A model generated the notes under the pieces. The model ran no database searches, was not told where the DNA came from, and saw nothing but the letters and a program-made list of their open reading frames with translations. From assembly GCA_023433445.1 (NCBI GenBank), contig JAEZCS010000214.1, positions 1-5,567 on the forward strand: a stretch of DNA of 5,567 bases. Direction: 5' to 3'. The number at the start of each line of letters is the position of its first letter. Positions within the stretch are counted from its first letter, which is position 1. A program made the position numbers and the translations under genes. The DNA comes from Pseudomonadota bacterium (GTDB lineage: Bacteria; Pseudomonadota; Alphaproteobacteria; Sphingomonadales; Sphingomonadaceae). This document shows positions 1 to 5,189 of this stretch, one piece after another.

Positions 1-931
1 CGCCGGTTACGGGCACGCCGTCCTCAGGGCTGGTGCCCCAGGTAACATTGGGCACAATGTCGGCGGCATCGATGACGACCGTCTTGTCGAACTGCGCGCC
101 CTCATCGGTGGCCAGCGTCTTCCAATAAGCGACGGCGGCATCCCAATCACTGCCCTTGGGTGCCATCGGGCGGCCCTTCAGGTAAGCGAAAGTCTTTTCG
201 TCCGGCGCGAAGAGGCCCGAGCGCGCGCCTGCCTCGATCGACATGTTGGCGACCGTCAGCCGCCCTTCGATCGACATGTCGCGGAACACGGACCCGCGAT
301 ATTCCATGACATAGCCGGTCCCGCCAGCCGTGCCGATCCGGCCGCAGATGGCCAACGCCACATCCTTGGGCGTAACGCCAAAGCCCAGTTCGCCCTCGAC
401 CACGACTTCCATCGTCTTCGATTGCTTGAGCAACAGCGTCTGCGTGGCGAGCACATGCTCAACCTCGGAGGTTCCGATGCCAAAGGCCAGCGCGCCCAAG
501 GCACCATGCGAACTCGTATGGCTGTCGCCGCAGACGAGGGTGGTGCCGGGCAGAGTGAAGCCTTGCTCCGGCCCCACGACATGGACGATCCCCTGTTCCC
601 GGTCAGCATCGCCGATCAGGCGGACGCCGAACTCCGGCGCGTTCCGTTCCAGCGCGGCAAGCTGCTGCGCGCTTTCGGGATCGGCGATGGGAATGCGGTT
701 ACCCTGCGCATCACGACGCGGCGTCGTGGGCAGGTTGTGATCCGGCACCGCGAGCGTCAGGTCCGGGCGGCGCACCGGGCGGCCAGCCATGCGGAGACCC
801 TCAAATGCCTGGGGACTCGTCACCTCATGAACAAGATGACGGTCGATGTAGATGAGACAGGTTCCATCGGGACGGCGTTCAACGACATGCGCGTCCCAGA
901 TTTTTTCATACAACGTGCGAGGCTTGACCAT
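1..931 (-). CDS. leuC: 3-isopropylmalate dehydratase large subunit LeuC (N-terminal 310 residues; 3' end outside window)
   Basis: LeuC, with LeuD, isomerises 2-isopropylmalate to 3-isopropylmalate in cytosolic leucine biosynthesis, using a [4Fe-4S] cluster. The reading frame is open from the ATG at 931-929 to the window edge, giving 310 complete codons of the roughly 470 usual for the family. Visible family motifs include the start MVKPRTLYEKIWDAH, YIDRHLVHEVTSPQAF (residues 28-43), VPDHNLPTT (62-70), the aconitase-type CGDSHTSSHGALG (134-146), and NMSIEAGAR (229-237). The three cluster-ligating cysteines normally lie beyond residue 340, so they fall outside this window and cannot be checked. 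The start is supported by AGGGGGAAAA upstream (about 8-9 nt spacing) and by the typical LeuC N-terminus. An ATG 5 bp further upstream is out of frame. The gene lies 95 bp after the GST gene on the same strand. leuD usually follows leuC, but that region is not in view. Identification is firm; the rest of the protein is unseen. Confidence 0.97.
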   Translation of the reverse strand, partial: MVKPRTLYEKIWDAHVVERRPDGTCLIYIDRHLVHEVTSPQAFEGLRMAGRPVRRPDLTLAVPDHNLPTTPRRDAQGNRIPIADPESAQQLAALERNAPEFGVRLIGDADREQGIVHVVGPEQGFTLPGTTLVCGDSHTSSHGALGALAFGIGTSEVEHVLATQTLLLKQSKTMEVVVEGELGFGVTPKDVALAICGRIGTAGGTGYVMEYRGSVFRDMSIEGRLTVANMSIEAGARSGLFAPDEKTFAYLKGRPMAPKGSDWDAAVAYWKTLATDEGAQFDKTVVIDAADIVPNVTWGTSPEDGVPVTG

Positions 932-939
932 AACATTTT

Positions 940-974
940 CCCCCTAGACCCAGAGCGGGCGCGGCGAAAGGGGG
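940..974 (-). promoter_or_regulatory. Possible hairpin covering the leuC ribosome binding site
   Basis: On the minus strand the leuC Shine-Dalgarno tract AGGGGG (945-940) can pair with CCCCCT (974-969) upstream, making a 6-bp stem around a loop of 23 nt. The loop also holds a short GGG/CCC pairing (956-958 with 949-951). Such a fold would hide the ribosome binding site. I see the complementarity directly. Any regulatory role is conjecture, since G/C runs pair by chance in DNA this GC-rich. No leucine-rich leader peptide is visible in the 95-bp gap, so classical leucine attenuation is not indicated. Confidence 0.2.
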
Positions 975-1026
975 GCACGGACCAATATTTCCTGTTTCCC
1001 GCCCATGATCCGCTTGGCATCGGCGG

Positions 1027-1713
1027 TCAGGACGCGCGGTGATCCTCGATGATCCGGCCCGTGGCGCCCACTTCCGCCTCATGGCTTTCTTCCCGCCAGT
1101 GTTCAGCAAGGGCGGCGGCCTCCCATTCGCGCATCGCGGGATGGTCCAGCATATGATCGACCCATCCTCGCGCCACAGGTCCGACGTCAAGACCATAGGT
1201 CCGCACCCGGAATGCGACGGGCGCATAAAAAGCATCGGCCGCGCTGAACTCTGGACCCGCAAGGAACGGCCCGCCAAAGCGTTTCAGTCCCTCCCCCCAT
1301 AGTTCCGATAGCCGAGCTATGTCGCGGTTGAGGTGGGGCGAAGGCATGTCCATTTCCACGCGTACACCCACATTCATCGGGCATTCGTTGCGCAGCGTCC
1401 CAAAGCCACTGTGCATTTCCGCCACGGCGCACTGGGCGAAAGCGCGCGCAGCGTCATCCCGTGGCCAGACAGCCAGATGGCGATCGGCCAAATAAAGGGT
1501 AATGCCCAGCGAATCCCACAGGGTTCGCTCCCCATCGATCAGCACCGGCACCTGCCCGGTTGGGGAGAATGAGCGGAAGGCGGCGTAGTTGGTGCCGTGC
1601 GTAAAGGGCTCGATCCGGTCCTCGAACGGAATGGCGAGCGCCTTCATCAAAACCCATGGGCGCAGCGACCAGCTGGAATAATTCCGGTTCGCGGTGATCA
1701 GCGTGTAGGGCAT
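1027..1713 (-). CDS. Glutathione S-transferase family protein
   Basis: A 228-residue soluble GST-fold protein, of normal length for a bacterial GST. The N-terminal thioredoxin-like domain (about residues 1-82) has an early SSWSLRPW segment (13-20), where a serine probably takes the glutathione-activating role as in zeta/theta-like GSTs. It also has GQVPVLIDG (53-61) with the cis-proline P56, and WDSLGITLYLADR (66-78), whose D67-S68 normally bind the glutamyl part of glutathione. The C-terminal helical domain (about 90-210) contains SAAD (157-160), the N-capping box expected in GSTs. The start has GGGAGAG 4-5 nt upstream. The gene begins 71 bp after the terminator of the aceA unit and is followed by leuC after 95 bp, so it may share a transcript with leuC. 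I saw no convincing promoter in the 71 bp before it. Its substrate cannot be read from sequence: detoxification, maleylacetoacetate isomerase-like activity and a binding role are all possible. Confidence 0.9.
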   Translation of the reverse strand: MPYTLITANRNYSSWSLRPWVLMKALAIPFEDRIEPFTHGTNYAAFRSFSPTGQVPVLIDGERTLWDSLGITLYLADRHLAVWPRDDAARAFAQCAVAEMHSGFGTLRNECPMNVGVRVEMDMPSPHLNRDIARLSELWGEGLKRFGGPFLAGPEFSAADAFYAPVAFRVRTYGLDVGPVARGWVDHMLDHPAMREWEAAALAEHWREESHEAEVGATGRIIEDHRAS

Positions 1714-1784
1714 GGAGCTCTCCCGTCCGTCAGACGCCTTCAGGATATGCGCCTGGCCGTTTGGACGGAAGCGCTAAATCGGCG

Positions 1785-1816
1785 AAAACCCGCCGCCAGG
1801 AGCCATTGGCGGCAGG
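1785..1816 (-). terminator. Rho-independent terminator after the aceA unit
   Basis: Reading the minus strand, CCTGCCGCCA (1816-1807) pairs with TGGCGGCGGG (1798-1789). This gives ten continuous base pairs (one G-U) around the 8-nt loop ATGGCTCC, followed at once by TTTT (1788-1785). It lies 23 bp beyond the stop of the 50-codon gene and 71 bp before the GST start. That position closes an aceA plus small-gene transcript and separates it from the GST-leuC unit. The U-tract is short, so some read-through is possible. Confidence 0.8.
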
Positions 1817-1839
1817 CTTTCTGTCACCGGCACCAGCAA

Positions 1840-1992
1840 TCAGCGCAAGCGGCCGAGCCGGTGATAGAGGTTGGCGAACTTTACCGACTCCGGCGTATCC
1901 TTCACCTTCTGCAGATATTCGGCCACGGCCGTCCTCAGCAGCGAGAAGTCCTCGGTCGAAAAAACCGCGCGGGACCTTGCAGGTTCAGTCAT
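1840..1992 (-). CDS. Small 50-residue protein downstream of aceA, function unknown
   Basis: The frame runs ATG (1992-1990) to TGA (1842-1840) and encodes 50 residues. It starts MTEPARSRAVFSTEDF and ends KFANLYHRLGRLR. A near-ideal Shine-Dalgarno (GGAAGGAGGAAGAAG directly before the ATG) is strong evidence that it is translated. It lies 23 bp after the aceA stop on the same strand and 23 bp before an intrinsic terminator, so it is very probably the last gene of an aceA transcript. The sequence suggests two amphipathic helices (about 13-30 and 34-48) split by a DTPES turn. It is mildly basic (nine K/R against six D/E) and has no cysteine, signal peptide or membrane segment. I do not recognise the family. 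A partner or modulator of isocitrate lyase, or a small nucleic-acid-binding protein, would fit the shape, but neither is shown. Confidence 0.8.
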   Translation of the reverse strand: MTEPARSRAVFSTEDFSLLRTAVAEYLQKVKDTPESVKFANLYHRLGRLR

Positions 1993-2015
1993 CTTCTTCC
2001 TCCTTCCCTCGTCAT

Positions 2016-3608
2016 TCAGGCCGCGAACTGGTTCATCGTGTTGTGCGCGCCGCCGGCCTTCAACGCCGCCTCACCAGCGAAATATTCCTTATGATCATCG
2101 CCGATGTCGCTGCCCGCCATATTCTGGTGCTTCACGCAGGCGATGCCTTCGCGGATTTCGCGGCGCTGGACGCCCTCGACATATCCGAGCATTCCCGCAT
2201 CGCCGAAATATTCCCGCGCCAGATTGTCGGTCGACAGCGCGGCCGTATGATAGGTCGGCAACGTGATGAGGTGATGGAAAATGCCCGCCCGCGCTGCGGC
2301 GTCCTTCTGGAAGGTACGGATCTTTTCATCGGCCTCGCGGCCAAGGTCGGTGGCATCATAATCCGCGCTCATCAACCGGGCGCGATCATAAGCGGAGACA
2401 TCCCTGCCCTCTAACTGCCAGTTGTCGAACACCTGGCAGCGGAAGTTCAGCGTCCAGTTGAAGCTGGGCGAGTTGTTATAGACCAGCTTGGCATTGGGAA
2501 CGACTTCGCGGATGCGATCGACCATGCCCGCAATCTGTTCGACATGCGGCTTTTCGGTTTCGATCCACAGCAGGTCGGCGCCGTTCTGGAGCGAGGTGAT
2601 GCAGTCCAGCACGACCCGGTCCTCGCCGGTTCCGGGACGGAACTGGAAGAGGTTCGACGCCAGGCGCTTGGGCCGCAGCAGCTTGCCGTCGCGGGCGATG
2701 ACGACGTCACCGCGCAAAGTCGATGGATCGGCGATCTCCTCGACATCAAGGAAGCTGTTATACTGGTCGCCAAGGTCGCCCGGCTCGCGGCTGAAGGCGA
2801 TCTGCTTGGTGAGGCCCGCGCCCAGCGAATCGGTGCGGGCGACGATGATGCCGTCATCGATGCCAAGCTCCAGGAAGGCGTAGCGGCAGGCGCGGATCTT
2901 CGCGAGGAAGTCCTCATGCGGCACGGTGACCTTGCCATCCTGATGGCCGCACTGCTTTTCGTCCGAAACCTGATTCTCGATCTGAAGCGCACAGGCGCCG
3001 GCCTCGATCATCTTCTTGGCGAGCAGATAGGTCGCCTCGGCATTGCCGAAGCCTGCGTCGATGTCGGCGATGATCGGGACGATATGGGTTTCGTGATTGT
3101 CGATCGCGCTGGTGAGGCGATGCACCTCAACCTCGTTTCCTGCGTCGCGCGCCTTGTCGAGGTCGCGGAACAGCATGCCCAGTTCGCGGGCATCGGCCTG
3201 ACGAAGGAAGGTATACAGTTCCTCTATCAGCGCGGGAACGCTGGTCTTTTCGTGCATGGACTGATCGGGCAGCGGACCGAATTCGGAACGCAGCGCCGCG
3301 ACCATCCACCCGGAGAGGTAGAGATATTTGCCCTTCGTCGTACCGAAATGCTTCTTGATGCTGATCATCTTCTGCTGGCCGATAAAGCCATGCCAGCAGC
3401 CCAGCGACTGGGTGTAATTCGCGGGGTCGGCGTCATAGGCGGCCATGTCGCGGCGCATGATCGCGGCGGTATAGCGCGCGATGTCGAGGCCCGTGGGGAA
3501 ACGGTTCTGAAGCCGCATCCTGGCGACCGAATCGGCGGCGATGCCGTTCCAATTGGTTTCTGCGCCCAGCAATGTGGAGGCACGGGTGATCTGTTGGGCG
3601 TAGGTCAT
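2016..3608 (-). CDS. aceA: Isocitrate lyase, long form (glyoxylate shunt)
   Basis: Cleaves isocitrate to glyoxylate and succinate in the cytosol, the first step of the glyoxylate shunt needed for growth on acetate, fatty acids and similar substrates. The 530-residue protein matches the long isocitrate lyase class found in Pseudomonas and Acinetobacter (about 530 residues) rather than the 430-residue E. coli class. Visible features are YLSGW (97-101), the metal-site loop ADIDAGFGNAEAT (181-193), the catalytic signature KQCGH (218-222) with nucleophile C220, IVARTDSLGAG (255-265), WIETEKP (348-354), the substrate loop YNNSPSFNW (377-385), and TLPTYH (449-454). All expected active-site elements appear intact. 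The start is supported by GAGGGG 7-8 nt upstream and by the conserved N-terminus. It is divergent from an ScfR/RamB-type regulator across 141 bp that contain a palindrome, and is followed closely by a 50-codon gene and a terminator. Control by the divergent regulator and by acetyl-CoA or propionyl-CoA status is likely but inferred. Confidence 0.97.
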   Translation of the reverse strand: MTYAQQITRASTLLGAETNWNGIAADSVARMRLQNRFPTGLDIARYTAAIMRRDMAAYDADPANYTQSLGCWHGFIGQQKMISIKKHFGTTKGKYLYLSGWMVAALRSEFGPLPDQSMHEKTSVPALIEELYTFLRQADARELGMLFRDLDKARDAGNEVEVHRLTSAIDNHETHIVPIIADIDAGFGNAEATYLLAKKMIEAGACALQIENQVSDEKQCGHQDGKVTVPHEDFLAKIRACRYAFLELGIDDGIIVARTDSLGAGLTKQIAFSREPGDLGDQYNSFLDVEEIADPSTLRGDVVIARDGKLLRPKRLASNLFQFRPGTGEDRVVLDCITSLQNGADLLWIETEKPHVEQIAGMVDRIREVVPNAKLVYNNSPSFNWTLNFRCQVFDNWQLEGRDVSAYDRARLMSADYDATDLGREADEKIRTFQKDAAARAGIFHHLITLPTYHTAALSTDNLAREYFGDAGMLGYVEGVQRREIREGIACVKHQNMAGSDIGDDHKEYFAGEAALKAGGAHNTMNQFAA

Positions 3609-3697
3609 GGGAATCCCCTCAATGAAGTAGCGAGTTGAAAATCTTTTGGGGGAAGGGAGACCGGGGCGGGAGAGGCCGCGAGGTTCAGTTGTCGATC

Positions 3698-3726
3698 TTT
3701 ACAAACTTATCGTGTATAGTTGTAAA
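3698..3726 (-). promoter_or_regulatory. aceA: Candidate aceA promoter within the inverted repeat
   Basis: On the minus strand TTTACA (3726-3721) matches the -35 consensus at five of six positions. Seventeen bases later TGTAAA (3703-3698) is a four-of-six -10 match. Transcription would begin near 3691, giving a leader of about 80 nt before the aceA ATG. The match is modest and an activator may be needed. No better sigma-70-like pair was seen between 3609 and 3749 on this strand. Confidence 0.4.
3698..3726 (+). promoter_or_regulatory. Candidate promoter of the divergent regulator, overlapping that of aceA
   Basis: Because the element is palindromic, the plus strand also reads TTTACA (3698-3703), 17 bp, TGTAAA (3721-3726). 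Transcription would start near 3733, only about 17 nt before the ATG, just leaving room for the CAGGAG ribosome binding site at 3734-3739. An alternative is TTGTCG (3689-3694) with TATAGT (3715-3720), but its 20-bp spacing is poor. Overlap with the operator would give autoregulation. Confidence 0.35.
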
Positions 3727-3749
3727 GTCTGCACAGGAGCCGAGCACCG

Positions 3750-5150
3750 ATGGCCAAGGAACGTCCCGTCTACATGGGTCCGCGACTGCGGCGGCTGCGT
3801 CGCGAGTTGGGCCTGACGCAGTCGGACATGGCGGCGGACCTCGAAATATCCGCTTCCTATGTCGCGTTGCTGGAAAGAAATCAGCGACCCTTGACCGCCG
3901 ACATGCTGCTGCGGCTGGCACGCACATATCGGATGGACATGAGCGAGCTGGCGGGCGACGGCGGCGCGGAGCAGACGGCGCGACTGCAAGCGGTGCTGAA
4001 GGACCCGATGTTCGCGGATATCGACCTGCCCGCACTCGCCATGCAGGATGTCGCGGTCAATTATCCCGGCTTCAGCGAAGCGCTGCTGCGGCTGCACACC
4101 GCTTATCGGGAAGAACAGCTGGCGCTGGCCGACCGCAGCGGCGACCGTCCCGAGGCAGCCGAGCAGGCCCCCGACCCTTCCGCCGATGTACGCCGGTTCC
4201 TGGCCGCGCGACGCAATAGCTTCCCGCTGCTCGACGAGGCGGGCGAAAGGCTGGCGGCGGATATCGAAAAGGCGGGCGGCACCGCAGCCTGGCTGAAGAG
4301 CAAGCATGGCCTGCGCATCCGCCGCCTGCCACCCGACGTCATGGCAGGATCGATGCGCCGACTGGACCGGCATCGCGACGCGGTGCTGGTCAATGATGCG
4401 CTGGACGGGCCAAGCACCGCCTTTCAGCTGGCGATCCAGATTGCCTATCTGGAAATGCGCAGCGAGATGGAAACGCTGCTGAAAGACGGGCAGTTTTCCA
4501 GCGCGAGCGGACGGCAACTGGCCCGCCAGGGCCTGGCCAATTATGGTGCTGCCGCCATCCTGATGCCCTATGGCGCCTTCGCCAAGGCGGTGGAGGCACG
4601 GCGCTACGATGTCGAGGCGCTGGCCCGGCAGTTCGCAACGAGCTTTGAACAAACGGCACACCGGCTGACCACGCTGCAGAAGCCGGGACAGGAACGAGTG
4701 CCCTTCTTCTTCCTGCGCGTCGACAAAGCGGGCAATGTCAGCAAGCGGCTGGACGGCGCGGGCTTTCCCTTTGCCCGCCATGGCGGATCATGCCCGCTCT
4801 GGTCGATCCATCATGTGTTCGAGCGGCCGGACGACGTCGTGACCCAATGGCTGGAACTGCCCGATGGACAGCGTTTCTTTTCGATCGCGCGCAGGGTTAC
4901 CGCAGGCGGTGGCGGCTGGGGCACGCCGCGCGTCGAACGGGCGATCGCGCTCGCCTGCGCAGCGGAACATGCTCATCGGCTGATCTATACGCAGGGAATA
5001 GGTCCGTCAGAGCCGACGCCCATCGGGCTCACATGCCGCCTGTGCCACCGGAACCAGTGCATGGCCCGATCAGCGCCGCCGATCGGTCGCGAGATGCTGC
5101 CGGAGGATTTCCGCCGCGGCTACGCGCCGTTCGGATTTGCGGACGGGTGA
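3750..5150 (+). CDS. XRE-family transcriptional regulator of the ScfR/RamB/PrpR type (HTH + IrrE-like + DUF2083)
   Basis: A 466-residue regulator. Residues 9-65 form an XRE/Cro helix-turn-helix (LGLTQSDMAADLEISASYVALLE, helices 2-3 at about 22-42). Residues about 150-310 resemble the ImmA/IrrE (peptidase M78-like) domain, including NYGAAAILMPYGAF (264-277). The C-terminus (about 315-460) matches the short-chain fatty acyl regulator domain (DUF2083), with five cysteines: C348, C403 and the cluster C429-x2-C432-x4-C437. The HExxH zinc motif is absent: the equivalent helix reads FQLAIQIAYLE (225-235), so it is probably a ligand-sensing rather than protease domain. Relatives are RamB (glyoxylate genes) and PrpR of Mycobacterium, described as binding CoA compounds and an Fe-S cluster. 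Its divergence from aceA supports control of the glyoxylate shunt. The start has CAGGAG 10 nt upstream; a later ATG at codon 9 would clip the domain edge. Activator or repressor sign cannot be told from sequence. Confidence 0.93.
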   Translation: MAKERPVYMGPRLRRLRRELGLTQSDMAADLEISASYVALLERNQRPLTADMLLRLARTYRMDMSELAGDGGAEQTARLQAVLKDPMFADIDLPALAMQDVAVNYPGFSEALLRLHTAYREEQLALADRSGDRPEAAEQAPDPSADVRRFLAARRNSFPLLDEAGERLAADIEKAGGTAAWLKSKHGLRIRRLPPDVMAGSMRRLDRHRDAVLVNDALDGPSTAFQLAIQIAYLEMRSEMETLLKDGQFSSASGRQLARQGLANYGAAAILMPYGAFAKAVEARRYDVEALARQFATSFEQTAHRLTTLQKPGQERVPFFFLRVDKAGNVSKRLDGAGFPFARHGGSCPLWSIHHVFERPDDVVTQWLELPDGQRFFSIARRVTAGGGGWGTPRVERAIALACAAEHAHRLIYTQGIGPSEPTPIGLTCRLCHRNQCMARSAPPIGREMLPEDFRRGYAPFGFADG

Positions 5151-5154
5151 TACT

Positions 5155-5176
5155 GCCCGACGCTGAAAGTCCGGGC
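5155..5176. terminator. Weak hairpin between convergent genes, possible terminator
   Basis: GCCCGAC (5155-5161) pairs with GT plus CGGGC (5169-5170, 5172-5176), leaving C5171 bulged and loop GCTGAAA. This makes a seven-pair stem 4 bp after the regulator stop and 13 bp after the end of the convergent gene. There is no T-run on either strand, so it may only be a processing or Rho-associated structure. Confidence 0.3.
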
Positions 5177-5189
5177 GTTGCTGATCGTC

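Larger units (their letters stand above)
3697..3727. promoter_or_regulatory. Inverted-repeat operator between aceA and its divergent regulator
   Basis: CTTTACAA (3697-3704) and TTGTAAAG (3720-3727) are perfect 8-bp inverted repeats with a 15-bp A/T-rich spacer. Half-site centres are 23 bp apart, about two helical turns, so two protein subunits could sit on one DNA face. It is an AT-rich island in GC-rich DNA. The left arm continues as TTTACAAACTTA, which agrees at 10 of 12 positions with TTTGCAAACTTT, the RamB-box form I recall from Corynebacterium. The divergent regulator belongs to the same family and is the obvious candidate binder. Binding is inferred from position and symmetry. Confidence 0.65.

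Noticed and set aside
934..936. ATG 5 bp upstream of the chosen leuC start
   Set aside because: It is out of frame with leuC. The in-frame ATG at 931 gives the conserved LeuC N-terminus.
820..1020. 66-codon minus-strand frame over the leuC leader, considered as a leader peptide
   Set aside because: It overlaps the leuC start in another frame, is not leucine-rich, lacks a good ribosome binding site, and is mostly a frame shadow of leuC.
422..1042. 206-codon open frame on the plus strand across the leuC start
   Set aside because: It is antisense to the clear leuC frame and its leader. It has no recognisable domains.
1757..1768. Small hairpin CCGT-TTGG-ACGG upstream of the GST
   Set aside because: Only four base pairs, with no T-run and no clear relation to a promoter. 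It is likely chance.
1597..2414. Two overlapping plus-strand frames (1597-2094 and 1761-2414) over the GST start, small gene and aceA end
   Set aside because: They run opposite three genes with supported frames and ribosome binding sites, and pass through the minus-strand terminator.
2544..3638. 364-codon open frame on the plus strand, opposite aceA
   Set aside because: It lies wholly antisense to a well-identified isocitrate lyase. Long antisense frames are expected in GC-rich coding DNA, and its translation matches no family I know.
3639..3648. AAAATCTTTT in the aceA leader as a second operator
   Set aside because: Arms are only four A/T pairs and share nothing with the CTTTACAA half-site.
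3699..4781. 360-codon open frame on the minus strand, opposite the regulator
   Set aside because: It is a shadow of the ScfR/RamB-type gene. Its end lies inside the operator region, and the product looks like low-complexity GC-rich translation.
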